A stretch of 64,000 nucleotides of DNA from Tritrichomonas musculus (GCA_039105265.1 JAPFFF010000010.1:248001-312000), one strand, 5' to 3'. Positions 1 to 12,442 are shown, numbered from the stretch's first letter. Notes: a model not told the origin generated them from the sequence alone. Translations and numbers: made by a program.

Positions 1-786
1 AAGCTTAATCTCAATTATTCTTAATCTAACATTTCTCACAAATGAACAGAGTTAAATAAAACACAAATCTCAAACACTTTTGTAAGATAATTAAAAACGA
101 TTTCGAAATTAATTAAAATCAGTAAAAATTAAAGCTTAATCTCAGTTATTCTTATTCAAACGTTTCTCACAAGTGAACAGAGTTAAATAAAACACAAATC
201 TCAAACACTTTTGTAAGATAATTAAAAACGATTTCGAAATTAAGTAAAATCAATAAAGATTAAATCGCAATATCAATTATTCTTATTCAAACGTTTCTCA
301 CAAGTGAACAGAGTTAAATAAAACACAAATCTCAAACACTTTTGTAAGATAATTAAAAACGATTTCGAAATTAAGTAAAATCAGTAAAAATTAAAGCTTA
401 ATCTCAGTTATTCTTATTCAAACGTTTCTCACAAATGAACAGAGTTAAATAAAACACAAATCTCAAACACTTTTGTAAGATAATTAAAAACGATTTCGAA
501 ATTAAGTAAAATCAATAAAAATTAAAGCTTAATCTCAGTTATTCTTATTCAAACGTTTCTCACAAATGAACAGAGTTAAATAAAACATAAATCTCAAACA
601 CTTTTGTAAGATAATTGAAAACGATTTCGAAATTAAGTAAAATCAGTAAAAATTAAAGCTTAATCTCAGTTATTCTTATTCAAACGTTTCTCACAAGTGA
701 ACAGAGTTAAATAAAACACAAATCTCAAACACTTTTGTAAGATAATTAAAAACGATTTCGAAATTAAGTAAAATCAATAAAGATTA

Positions 787-1441
787 AATCGCAATATCAA
801 TTATTCTTATTCAAACGTTTCTCACAAGTGAACAGAGTTAAATAAAACACAAATCTCAAACACTTTTGTAAGATAATTAAAAACGATTTCGAAATTAAGT
901 AAAATCAGTAAAAATTAAATCGCAATATCAATTATTCTTATTCAAACGTTTCTCACAAGTATACAGAGTTAAATAAAACATAAATCTCAAACACTTTTGT
1001 AAGATAATTAAAAACGATTTCGAAATTAAGTAAAATCAATAAAGATTAAATCGCAATATCAATTATTCTTATTCAAACGTTTCTCACAAGTATACAGAGT
1101 TAAATAAAACATAAATCTCAAACACTTTTGTAAGATAATTAAAAACGATTTCGAAATTAAGTAAAATCAATAAAGATTAAATCGCAATATCAATTATTCT
1201 TATTCAAACGTTTCTCACAAGTGAACAGAGTTAAATAAAACACAAATCTCAAACACTTTTGTAAGATAATTAAAAACGATTTCGAAATTAAGTAAAATCA
1301 ATAAAGATTAAATCGCAATATCAATTATTCTTATTCAAACGTTTCTCACAAGTATACAGAGTTAAATAAAACATAAATCTCAAACACTTTTGTAAGATAA
1401 TTAAAAACGATTTCGAAATTAAGTAAAATCAGTAAAAATTA
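787..1441 (+). repeat. Run of five S-class monomers (no HindIII site)
   Basis: Five consecutive units start with AATCGCAATATCAATT instead of the HindIII head, differing from H at positions 3, 5, 6, 10 and 14. The units at 918, 1049 and 1311 also carry AAGTATAC at 40-47 (a GTATAC palindrome) and CATAAAT at 62-68, while 787 and 1180 carry AAGTGAAC. Comparable S runs lie at 5502-6156 (its duplicate), 10217-10740, 15325-15848, 19646-20169, 23705-24359, 28814-29336, 37327-37981, 38113-38767, 45841-46363, 59463-59986 and 60118-60772. S units are usually preceded by a tail reading CAATAAAGATT, so the variant haplotype spans the monomer junction. I count about 106 S units of 488. Confidence 0.9.
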
Positions 1442-1571
1442 AAGCTTAATCTCAGTTATTCTTATTCAAACGTTTCTCACAAATGAACAGAGTTAAATAA
1501 AACACAAATCTCAAACACTTTTGTAAGATAATTGAAAAAGATTTCGAAATTAATTAAAATCAGTAAAATTA
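1442..1571 (+). repeat. 130-bp short monomer (first of 13)
   Basis: This unit lacks one A in the 124-128 run (tail CAGTAAAATT), the only length variant in the array. The same deletion occurs in units starting at 6157, 10741, 15849, 16110, 20170, 21741, 29207, 30516, 38768, 46234, 47412 and 60773. All 13 also carry TTGAAAAAG at 91-99 and AATTAAAATC at 111-120, so this is one linked haplotype spread by copying, not recurrent slippage. Most have an HindIII head; 16110, 29207 and 46234 have an S head, showing the tail haplotype recombined onto another head. Confidence 0.93.
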
Positions 1572-1702
1572 AAGCTTAATCTCAGTTATTCTTATTCAAA
1601 CGTTTCTCACAAATGAACAGAGTTAAATAAAACACAAATCTCAAACACTTTTGTAAGATAATTAAAAACGATTTCGAAATTAAGTAAAATCAGTAAAAAT
1701 TA
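1572..1702 (+). repeat. Reference (majority-type) satellite monomer
   Basis: This unit carries the commonest state at nearly every variable site and serves as a coordinate ruler. Counting from its HindIII site: 1-6 AAGCTT; 20-34 CTTATTCAAACGTTT; 40-47 AAATGAAC; 62-68 CACAAAT; 79-85 TTTGTAA; 91-99 TTAAAAACG; 101-106 TTTCGA; 111-120 AAGTAAAATC; 121-131 AGTAAAAATTA. Composition by hand count is A60 C19 G12 T40. It contains the palindromes AAACGTTT (27-34) and ATTTCGAAAT (100-109), and AGTAAAA twice at 9-bp spacing (112-118, 121-127). Stops occur in all three forward frames (TAA at 6, 53, 57, 83, 88) and all three reverse frames (TTA at 5, 15, 52). Its one ATG (42-44) opens a five-codon frame, so the unit is non-coding. 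Confidence 0.95.
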
Positions 1703-2478
1703 AAGCTTAATCTCAGTTATTCTTATTCTAACATTTCTCACAAATGAACAGAGTTAAATAAAACACAAATCTCAAACACTTTTGTAAGATAATTAAAAAC
1801 GATTTCGAAATTAAGTAAAATCAGTAAAAATTAAAGCTTAATCTCAGTTATTCTTATTCAAACGTTTCTCACAAATGAACAGAGTTAAATAAAACACAAA
1901 TCTCAAACACTTTTGTAAGATAATTAAAAACGATTTCGAAATTAATTAAAATCAGTAAAAATTAAAGCTTAATCTCAGTTATTCTTATTCAAACGTTTCT
2001 CACAAATGAACAGAGTTAAATAAAACACAAATCTCAAACACTTTTGTAAGATAATTGAAAACGATTTCGAAATTAAGTAAAATCAGTAAAAATTAAAGCT
2101 TAATCTCAGTTATTCTTAATCTAACATTTCATACAAGTGAACAGAGTTAAATAAAACACAAATCTCAAACACTTTTGTAAGATAATTATAAACGATTTCG
2201 AAATTAAGTAAAATCAGTAAAAATTAAAGCGCAATATCAATTATTCTTATTCAAACGTTTCTCACAAGTGAACAGAGTTAAATAAAACATAAATCTCAAA
2301 CACTTTTGTAAGATAATTAAAAACGATTTCGAAATTAAGTAAAATCAATAAAGATTAAATCGCAATATCAATTATTCTTATTCAAACGTTTCTCACAAGT
2401 GAACAGAGTTAAATAAAACACAAATCTCAAACACTTTTGTAAGATAATTAAAAACGATTTCGAAATTAAGTAAAATCA

Positions 2479-4715
2479 GTAAAAATTAAAGCTTAATCTC
2501 AATTATTCTTAATCTAACATTTCTCACAAATGAACAGAGTTAAATAAAACACAAATCTCAAACACTTTTGTAAGATAATTAAAAACGATTTCGAAATTAA
2601 GTAAAATCAGTAAAAATTAAAGCGCAATATCAATTATTCTTATTCAAACGTTTCTCACAAATGAACAGAGTTAAATAAAACACAAATCTCAAACACTTTT
2701 GTAAGATAATTAAAAACGATTTCGAAATTAAGTAAAATCAGTAAAAATTAAAGCTTAATCTCAATTATTCTTAATCTAACATTTCTCACAAATGAACAGA
2801 GTTAAATAAAACACAAATCTCAAACACTTTTGTAAGATAATTAAAAACGATTTCGAAATTAAGTAAAATCAGTAAAAATTAAAGCTTAATCTCAATTATT
2901 CTTAATCTAACATTTCTCACAAATGAACAGAGTTAAATAAAACACAAATCTCAAACACTTTTGTAAGATAATTATAAACGATTTCGAAATTAAGTAAAAT
3001 CAGTAAAAATTAAAGCTTAATCTCAATTATTCCTATTCAAACGTTTCTCACAAATGAACAGAGTTAAATAAAACACAAATCTCAAACACTTTTGTAAGAT
3101 AATTAAAAACGATTTCGAAATTAAGTAAAATCAGTAAAAATTAAAGCTTAATCTCAGTTATTCTTATTCAAACGTTTCTCACAAGTGAACAGAGTTAAAT
3201 AAAACACAAATCTCAAACACTTTTGTAAGATAATTAAAAACGATTTCGAAATTAAGTAAAATCAGTAAAAATTAAAGCTTAATCTCAGTTATTCTTATTC
3301 AAACGTTTCTCACAAATGAACAGAGTTAAATAAAACACAAATCTCAAACACTTTTGTAAGATAATTAAAAACGATTTCGAAATTAAGTAAAATCAATAAA
3401 AATTAAAGCGCAATATCAATTATTCTTATTCAAACGTTTCTCACAAGTGAACAGAGTTAAATAAAACACAAATCTCAAACACTTTTGTAAGATAATTATA
3501 AACGATTTCGAAATTAAGTAAAATCAGTAAAAATTAAAGCTTAATCTCAGTTATTCTTAATCTAACATTTCTCACAAATGAACAGAGTTAAATAAAACAC
3601 AAATCTCAAACACTTTTGTAAGATAATTAAAAACGATTTCGAAATTAAGTAAAATCAGTAAAAATTAAAGCTTAATCTCAGTTATTCTTAATCTAACATT
3701 TCTCACAAATGAACAGAGTTAAATAAAACACAAATCTCAAACACTTTTATAAGATAATTAAAAACGATTTCGAAATTAAGTAAAATCAGTAAAAATTAAA
3801 GCTTAATCTCAGTTATTCTTATTCAAACGTTTCTCACAAGTGAACAGAGTTAAATAAAACATAAATCTCAAACACTTTTGTAAGATAATTAAAAACGATT
3901 TCGAAATTAAGTAAAATCAGTAAAAATTAAAGCTTAATCTCAGTTATTCTTATTCAAACGTTTCTCACAAATGAACAGAGTTAAATAAAACACAAATCTC
4001 AAACACTTTTGTAAGATAATTAAAAACGATTTCGAAATTAAGTAAAATCAGTAAAAATTAAAGCTTAATCTCAGTTATTCTTATTCAAACGTTTCTCACA
4101 AATGAACAGAGTTAAATAAAACACAAATCTCAAACACTTTTGTAAGATAATTAAAAACGATTTCGAAATTAAGTAAAATCAGTAAAAATTAAAGCTTAAT
4201 CTCAATTATTCTTAATCTAACATTTCTCACAAATGAACAGAGTTAAATAAAACACAAATCTCAAACACTTTTGTAAGATAATTATAAACGATTTCGAAAT
4301 TAAGTAAAATCAATAAAAATTAAAGCTTAATCTCAGTTATTCTTAATCTAACATTTCTCACAAGTGAACAGAGTTAAATAAAACACAAATCTCAAACACT
4401 TTTGTAAGATAATTGAAAAAGATTTCGAAATTAAGTAAAATCAATAAAAATTAAAGCTTAATCTCAGTTATTCTTATTCAAACGTTTCTCACAAATGAAC
4501 AGAGTTAAATAAAACACAAATCTCAAACACTTTTGTAAGATAATTAAAAACGATTTCGAAATTAATTAAAATCAGTAAAAATTAAAGCTTAATCTCAGTT
4601 ATTCTTATTCAGACGTTTCTCACAAATGAACAGAGTTAAATAAAACACAAATCTCAAACACTTTTGTAAGATAATTAAAAACGATTTCGAAATTAAGTAA
4701 AATCAGTAAAAATTA
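2479..4715 (+). repeat. Satellite segment between the two 36-monomer copies
   Basis: About 17 units, mostly with HindIII heads. It is enriched in h heads (CAATT at 12-16: units at 2489, 2751, 2882, 3013, 4192) and in the CTTAATCTAACATTT form at 20-34. G-head units sit at 2620 and 3406. Private changes include a T-to-C at monomer position 22 in the unit at 3013. The unit at 4585 has ATTCAGACG (A-to-G at 28), a change seen again only at 9169. No S unit occurs between 2489 and 4977, the longest S-free stretch in the left part of the window. Confidence 0.85.
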
Positions 4716-7193
4716 AAGCTTAATCTCAATTATTCTTAATCTAACATTTCTCACAAATGAACAGAGTTAAATAAAACACAAATCTCAAACACTTTTGTAA
4801 GATAATTAAAAACGATTTCGAAATTAATTAAAATCAGTAAAAATTAAAGCTTAATCTCAGTTATTCTTATTCAAACGTTTCTCACAAGTGAACAGAGTTA
4901 AATAAAACACAAATCTCAAACACTTTTGTAAGATAATTAAAAACGATTTCGAAATTAAGTAAAATCAATAAAGATTAAATCGCAATATCAATTATTCTTA
5001 TTCAAACGTTTCTCACAAGTGAACAGAGTTAAATAAAACACAAATCTCAAACACTTTTGTAAGATAATTAAAAACGATTTCGAAATTAAGTAAAATCAGT
5101 AAAAATTAAAGCTTAATCTCAGTTATTCTTATTCAAACGTTTCTCACAAATGAACAGAGTTAAATAAAACACAAATCTCAAACACTTTTGTAAGATAATT
5201 AAAAACGATTTCGAAATTAAGTAAAATCAATAAAAATTAAAGCTTAATCTCAGTTATTCTTATTCAAACGTTTCTCACAAATGAACAGAGTTAAATAAAA
5301 CATAAATCTCAAACACTTTTGTAAGATAATTGAAAACGATTTCGAAATTAAGTAAAATCAGTAAAAATTAAAGCTTAATCTCAGTTATTCTTATTCAAAC
5401 GTTTCTCACAAGTGAACAGAGTTAAATAAAACACAAATCTCAAACACTTTTGTAAGATAATTAAAAACGATTTCGAAATTAAGTAAAATCAATAAAGATT
5501 AAATCGCAATATCAATTATTCTTATTCAAACGTTTCTCACAAGTGAACAGAGTTAAATAAAACACAAATCTCAAACACTTTTGTAAGATAATTAAAAACG
5601 ATTTCGAAATTAAGTAAAATCAGTAAAAATTAAATCGCAATATCAATTATTCTTATTCAAACGTTTCTCACAAGTATACAGAGTTAAATAAAACATAAAT
5701 CTCAAACACTTTTGTAAGATAATTAAAAACGATTTCGAAATTAAGTAAAATCAATAAAGATTAAATCGCAATATCAATTATTCTTATTCAAACGTTTCTC
5801 ACAAGTATACAGAGTTAAATAAAACATAAATCTCAAACACTTTTGTAAGATAATTAAAAACGATTTCGAAATTAAGTAAAATCAATAAAGATTAAATCGC
5901 AATATCAATTATTCTTATTCAAACGTTTCTCACAAGTGAACAGAGTTAAATAAAACACAAATCTCAAACACTTTTGTAAGATAATTAAAAACGATTTCGA
6001 AATTAAGTAAAATCAATAAAGATTAAATCGCAATATCAATTATTCTTATTCAAACGTTTCTCACAAGTATACAGAGTTAAATAAAACATAAATCTCAAAC
6101 ACTTTTGTAAGATAATTAAAAACGATTTCGAAATTAAGTAAAATCAGTAAAAATTAAAGCTTAATCTCAGTTATTCTTATTCAAACGTTTCTCACAAATG
6201 AACAGAGTTAAATAAAACACAAATCTCAAACACTTTTGTAAGATAATTGAAAAAGATTTCGAAATTAATTAAAATCAGTAAAATTAAAGCTTAATCTCAG
6301 TTATTCTTATTCAAACGTTTCTCACAAATGAACAGAGTTAAATAAAACACAAATCTCAAACACTTTTGTAAGATAATTAAAAACGATTTCGAAATTAAGT
6401 AAAATCAGTAAAAATTAAAGCTTAATCTCAGTTATTCTTATTCTAACATTTCTCACAAATGAACAGAGTTAAATAAAACACAAATCTCAAACACTTTTGT
6501 AAGATAATTAAAAACGATTTCGAAATTAAGTAAAATCAGTAAAAATTAAAGCTTAATCTCAGTTATTCTTATTCAAACGTTTCTCACAAATGAACAGAGT
6601 TAAATAAAACACAAATCTCAAACACTTTTGTAAGATAATTAAAAACGATTTCGAAATTAATTAAAATCAGTAAAAATTAAAGCTTAATCTCAGTTATTCT
6701 TATTCAAACGTTTCTCACAAATGAACAGAGTTAAATAAAACACAAATCTCAAACACTTTTGTAAGATAATTGAAAACGATTTCGAAATTAAGTAAAATCA
6801 GTAAAAATTAAAGCTTAATCTCAGTTATTCTTAATCTAACATTTCATACAAGTGAACAGAGTTAAATAAAACACAAATCTCAAACACTTTTGTAAGATAA
6901 TTATAAACGATTTCGAAATTAAGTAAAATCAGTAAAAATTAAAGCGCAATATCAATTATTCTTATTCAAACGTTTCTCACAAGTGAACAGAGTTAAATAA
7001 AACATAAATCTCAAACACTTTTGTAAGATAATTAAAAACGATTTCGAAATTAAGTAAAATCAATAAAGATTAAATCGCAATATCAATTATTCTTATTCAA
7101 ACGTTTCTCACAAGTGAACAGAGTTAAATAAAACACAAATCTCAAACACTTTTGTAAGATAATTAAAAACGATTTCGAAATTAAGTAAAATCA
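4716..7193 (+). repeat. 36-monomer duplication, right copy
   Basis: Repeats 1-2478 in identical unit order: h head at 4716, S units at 4978 and 5502-6156, short unit at 6157, TTTCATACAAG unit at 6811 and a G-head unit at 6942. I see no substitution between the copies before 7194, so the duplication is recent relative to divergence between random units. Confidence 0.9.
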
Positions 7194-7727
7194 ATAAAGA
7201 TTAAATCGCAATATCAATTATTCTTATTCAAACGTTTCTCACAAGTGAACAGAGTTAAATAAAACACAAATCTCAAACACTTTTGTAAGATAATTAAAAA
7301 CGATTTCGAAATTAAGTAAAATCAATAAAGATTAAATCGCAATATCAATTATTCTTATTCAAACGTTTCTCACAAGTATACAGAGTTAAATAAAACATAA
7401 ATCTCAAACACTTTTGTAAGATAATTAAAAACGATTTCGAAATTAAGTAAAATCAGTAAAAATTAAAGCGCAATATCAATTATTCTTATTCAAACGTTTC
7501 TCACAAATGAACAGAGTTAAATAAAACACAAATCTCAAACACTTTTGTAAGATAATTAAAAACGATTTCGAAATTAAGTAAAATCAATAAAGATTAAATC
7601 GCAATATCAATTATTCTTATTCAAACGTTTCTCACAAGTGAACAGAGTTAAATAAAACATAAATCTCAAACACTTTTGTAAGATAATTATAAACGATTTC
7701 GAAATTAAGTAAAATCAGTAAAAATTA
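6811..7727 (+). repeat. Seven-monomer stretch with a single HindIII site
   Basis: After the HindIII head at 6811, the next six units (6942 G, 7073 S, 7204 S, 7335 S, 7466 G, 7597 S) all lack AAGCTT; the next site is at 7728. This is the longest HindIII-free interval I find, predicting a 917-bp fragment in an otherwise mostly 131-bp ladder. Two of the six are G-head hybrids, which share S changes at 5, 6, 10 and 14 but keep the G at position 3. Confidence 0.85.
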
Positions 7728-10085
7728 AAGCTTAATCTCAGTTATTCTTAATCTAACATTTCTCACAAATGAACAGAGTTAAATAAAACACAAATCTCAA
7801 ACACTTTTGTAAGATAATTAAAAACGATTTCGAAATTAAGTAAAATCAGTAAAAATTAAAGCTTAATCTCAGTTATTCTTAATCTAACGTTTCTCACAAA
7901 TGAACAGAGTTAAATAAAACACAAATCTCAAACACTTTTGTAAGATAATTAAAAACGATTTCGAAATTAAGTAAAATCAGTAAAAATTAAAGCTTAATCT
8001 CAATTATTCTTATTCAAACGTTTCTCACAAGTGAACAGAGTTAAATAAAACATGAATCTCAAACACTTTTGTAAGATAATTATAAACGATTTCGAAATTA
8101 AGTAAAATCAGTAAAAATTAAAGCTTAATCTCAGTTATTCTTAATCTAACATTTCTCACAAGTGAACAGAGTTAAATAAAACACAAATCTCAAACACTTT
8201 TGTAAGATAATTATAAACGATTTCGAAATTAAGTAAAATCAATAAAAATTAAAGCTTAATCTCAATTATTCTTATTCTAACATTTCTCACAAGTGAACAG
8301 AGTTAAATAAAACACAAATCTCAAACACTTTTGTAAGATAATTAAAAACGATTTCGAAATTAAGTAAAATCAGTAAAAATTAAAGCTTAATCTCAGTTAT
8401 TCTTATTCAAACGTTTCTCACAAATGAACAGAGTTAAATAAAACACAAATCTCAAACACTTTTGTAAGATAATTATAAACGATTTCGAAATTAAGTAAAA
8501 TCAGTAAAAATTAAAGCTTAATCTCAGTTATTCTTATTCAAACGTTTCTCACAAGTGAACAGAGTTAAATAAAACACAAATCTCAAACACTTTTGTAAGA
8601 TAATTGAAAAAGATTTCGAAATTAATTAAAATCAGTAAAAATTAAAGCTTAATCTCAGTTATTCTTAATCTAACATTTCTCACAAATGAACAGAGTTAAA
8701 TAAAACATAAATCTCAAACACTTTTGTAAGATAATTATAAACGATTTCGAAATTAAGTAAAATCAGTAAAAATTAAAGCTTAATCTCAGTTATTCTTATT
8801 CAAACGTTTCTCACAAATGAACAGAGTTAAATAAAACACAAATCTCAAACACTTTTGTAAGATAATTAAAAACGATTTCGAAATTAAGTAAAATCAGTAA
8901 AAATTAAAGCTTAATCTCAGTTATTCTTATTCAAACGTTTCTCACAAATGAACAGAGTTAAATAAAACACAAATCTCAAACACTTTTGTAAGATAATTGA
9001 AAAAGATTTCGAAATTAATTAAAATCAGTAAAAATTAAAGCTTAATCTCAGTTATTCTTAATCTAACATTTCTCACAAATGAACAGAGTTAAATAAAACA
9101 TAAATCTCAAACACTTTTGTAAGATAATTATAAACGATTTCGAAATTAAGTAAAATCAGTAAAAATTAAAGCTTAATCTCAGTTATTCTTATTCAGACGT
9201 TTCTCACAAATGAACAGAGTTAAATAAAACACAAATCTCAAACACTTTTGTAAGATAATTATAAACGATTTCGAAATTAAGTAAAATCAGTAAAAATTAA
9301 AGCTTAATCTCAGTTATTCTTATTCAAACGTTTCTCACAAGTGAACAGAGTTAAATAAAACACAAATCTCAAACACTTTTGTAAGATAATTGAAAAAGAT
9401 TTCGAAATTAATTAAAATCAGTAAAAATTAAAGCTTAATCTCAGTTATTCTTAATCTAACATTTCTCACAAATGAACAGAGTTAAATAAAACACAAATCT
9501 CAAACACTTTTGTAAGATAATTGAAAACGATTTCGAAATTAAGTAAAATCAGTAAAAATTAAAGCTTAATCTCAGTTATTCTTATTCAAACGTTTCTCAC
9601 AAGTGAACAGAGTTAAATAAAACACAAATCTCAAACACTTTTGTAAGATAATTATAAACGATTTCGAAATTAAGTAAAATCAGTAAAAATTAAAGCTTAA
9701 TCTCAGTTATTCTTAATCTAACATTTCTCACAAATGAACAGAGTTAAATAAAACACAAATCTCAAACACTTTTGTAAGATAATTATAAACGATTTCGAAA
9801 TTAAGTAAAATCAGTAAAAATTAAAGCTTAATCTCAGTTATTCTTAATCTAACATTTCTCACAAATGAACAGAGTTAAATAAAACACAAATCTCAAACAC
9901 TTTTGTAAGATAATTATAAACGATTTCGAAATTAAGTAAAATCAGTAAAAATTAAAGCTTAATCTCAGTTATTCTTATTCAAACGTTTCTCACAAATGAA
10001 CAGAGTTAAATAAAACACAAATCTCAAACACTTTTGTAAGATAATTAAAAACGATTTCGAAATTAAGTAAAATCAGTAAAAATTA
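7728..10085 (+). repeat. H-rich mosaic segment
   Basis: Eighteen units, none with an S head. The haplotype TTGAAAAAG (91-99) plus AATTAAAATC (111-120), but with the full-length tail, appears at 8514, 8907 and 9300; it is the apparent parent of the 130-bp haplotype. The unit at 7859 combines TAATCT with AACGTTT, a hybrid also seen at 50162 and 54747. The unit at 7990 has a private CATGAAT at 62-68. Units 8776 to 9562 recur in the same order at 13622 to 14408 (offset 4,846 bp), differing at the ATTCAGACG change in 9169. Confidence 0.82.
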
Positions 10086-10870
10086 AAGCTTAATCTCAGT
10101 TATTCTTAATCTAACATTTCTCACAAATGAACAGAGTTAAATAAAACACAAATCTCAAACACTTTTGTAAGATAATTAAAAACGATTTCGAAATTAAGTA
10201 AAATCAATAAAGATTAAATCGCAATATCAATTATTCTTATTCAAACGTTTCTCACAAGTGAACAGAGTTAAATAAAACACAAATCTCAAACACTTTTGTA
10301 AGATAATTAAAAACGATTTCGAAATTAAGTAAAATCAATAAAGATTAAATCGCAATATCAATTATTCTTATTCAAACGTTTCTCACAAGTATACAGAGTT
10401 AAATAAAACATAAATCTCAAACACTTTTGTAAGATAATTAAAAACGATTTCGAAATTAAGTAAAATCAATAAAGATTAAATCGCAATATCAATTATTCTT
10501 ATTCAAACGTTTCTCACAAGTGAACAGAGTTAAATAAAACACAAATCTCAAACACTTTTGTAAGATAATTAAAAACGATTTCGAAATTAAGTAAAATCAA
10601 TAAAGATTAAATCGCAATATCAATTATTCTTATTCAAACGTTTCTCACAAGTATACAGAGTTAAATAAAACATAAATCTCAAACACTTTTGTAAGATAAT
10701 TAAAAACGATTTCGAAATTAAGTAAAATCAGTAAAAATTAAAGCTTAATCTCAGTTATTCTTATTCAAACGTTTCTCACAAATGAACAGAGTTAAATAAA
10801 ACACAAATCTCAAACACTTTTGTAAGATAATTGAAAAAGATTTCGAAATTAATTAAAATCAGTAAAATTA
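10086..10870 (+). repeat. Six-monomer block ending in a short unit, copy 1
   Basis: Order: HindIII-head unit with CAATAAAGATT tail, then four S units alternating AAGTGAAC and AAGTATAC, then the 130-bp unit at 10741. The same order occurs at 15194-15978 and at 19515-20299, where the third S unit (19908) has AAATGAAC instead of AAGTGAAC. A longer S run preceding a short unit is also seen at 1180-1571, 5895-6286, 38506-38897 and 60511-60902. Confidence 0.85.
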
Positions 10871-11132
10871 AAGCTTAATCTCAGTTATTCTTATTCAAAC
10901 GTTTCTCACAAATGAACAGAGTTAAATAAAACACAAATCTCAAACACTTTTGTAAGATAATTAAAAACGATTTCGAAATTAAGTAAAATCAGTAAAAATT
11001 AAAGCTTAATCTCAGTTATTCTTAATCTAACATTTCTCACAAATGAACAGAGTTAAATAAAACACAAATCTCAAACACTTTTGTAAGATAATTATAAACG
11101 ATTTCGAAATTAAGTAAAATCAGTAAAAATTA

Positions 11133-11918
11133 AAGCTTAATCTCAGTTATTCTTATTCAAACGTTTCTCACAAATGAACAGAGTTAAATAAAACACAAAT
11201 CTCAAACACTTTTGTAAGATAATTATAAACGATTTCGAAATTAAGTAAAATCAGTAAAAATTAAAGCTTAATCTCAGTTATTCTTATTCAAACGTTTCTC
11301 ACAAATGAACAGAGTTAAATAAAACACAAATCTCAAACACTTTTGTAAGATAATTAAAAACGATTTCGAAATTAAGTAAAATCAGTAAAAATTAAAGCTT
11401 AATCTCAGTTATTCTTATTCTAACATTTCTCACAAGTGAACAGAGTTAAATAAAACATAAATCTCAAACACTTTTGTAAGATAATTAAAAACGATTTCGA
11501 AATTAAGTAAAATCAATAAAGATTAAATCGCAATATCAATTATTCTTATTCAAACGTTTCTCACAAGTATACAGAGTTAAATAAAACATAAATCTCAAAC
11601 ACTTTTGTAAGATAATTAAAAACGATTTCGAAATTAAGTAAAATCAGTAAAAATTAAAGCTTAATCTCAGTTATTCTTAATCTAACATTTCTCACAAATG
11701 AACAGAGTTAAATAAAACACAAATCTCAAACACTTTTGTAAGATAATTAAAAACGATTTCGAAATTAAGTAAAATCAGTAAAAATTAAAGCTTAATCTCA
11801 GTTATTCTTATTCAAACGTTTCTCACAAATGAACAGAGTTAAATAAAACACAAATCTCAAACACTTTTGTAAGATAATTAAAAACGATTTCGAAATTAAG
11901 TAAAATCAGTAAAAATTA
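11133..11918 (+). repeat. Ten-monomer-offset repeat, left copy
   Basis: Six units here match six units at 12443-13228 (offset 1,310 bp = 10 units). The run includes a unit with CTTATTCTAACATTT, AAGTGAAC and CATAAAT (11395) followed by an S unit with AAGTATAC (11526). One difference: the partner of 11657, at 12967, has TTTATAAG instead of TTTGTAAG. The next partner pair (11919/13229) no longer matches. Confidence 0.83.
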
Positions 11919-12442
11919 AAGCTTAATCTCAGTTATTCTTAATCTAACATTTCTCACAAATGAACAGAGTTAAATAAAACACAAATCTCAAACACTTTTG
12001 TAAGATAATTAAAAACGATTTCGAAATTAAGTAAAATCAGTAAAAATTAAAGCTTAATCTCAGTTATTCTTAATCTAACATTTCTCACAAATGAACAGAG
12101 TTAAATAAAACACAAATCTCAAACACTTTTGTAAGATAATTAAAAACGATTTCGAAATTAAGTAAAATCAGTAAAAATTAAAGCTTAATCTCAGTTATTC
12201 TTATTCAAACGTTTCTCACAAGTGAACAGAGTTAAATAAAACACAAATCTCAAACACTTTTGTAAGATAATTAAAAACGATTTCGAAATTAAGTAAAATC
12301 AGTAAAAATTAAAGCTTAATCTCAGTTATTCTTAATCTAACATTTCTCACAAATGAACAGAGTTAAATAAAACACAAATCTCAAACACTTTTGTAAGATA
12401 ATTAAAAACGATTTCGAAATTAAGTAAAATCAGTAAAAATTA

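Larger units (their letters stand above)
1..2478 (+). repeat. 36-monomer duplication, left copy
   Basis: Monomers starting at 1 to 2358 match, unit by unit at every variable site, those starting at 4716 to 7073 (offset 4,715 bp = 36 units including one short one). The shared path includes the short unit at 1442 and the rare TTTCATACAAG variant at 2096. Identity ends inside the unit at 2358, where its tail is CAGTAAAAATT but the partner has CAATAAAGATT. The left limit lies outside the window, so the duplicated segment may be longer. Confidence 0.9.

Noticed and set aside
787-1441. S-class units as a separate satellite inserted in the array
   Set aside because: S and H units differ at only a handful of sites, keep the same phase and length, and form hybrids (G heads, 43090). 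They are subfamilies of one repeat.
1572-1702. CENP-B box around TTCGAAATTAAG
   Set aside because: Only the TTCG core fits. The required A and CGGG later in the mammalian motif are absent, so no CENP-B binding site is claimed.
1572-1702. Small open reading frames repeated in each unit
   Set aside because: The ATG in AAATGAAC gives five codons. In CATAAAT units the reverse strand gives about 17 codons. Stops occur in all six frames of every unit and 131 is not a multiple of three, so no long or repetitive protein is encoded.
1572-1702. Bacterial promoter-like or replication-origin AT-rich boxes
   Set aside because: TATAAT-like and A-run matches are expected by chance at about 24% G+C, recur hundreds of times, and have no gene downstream.
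1-2478. Long terminal repeats of a retroelement (1-2478 and 4716-7193)
   Set aside because: The sequence between and within the copies is the same satellite; there is no coding interior, primer-binding site or target-site duplication.
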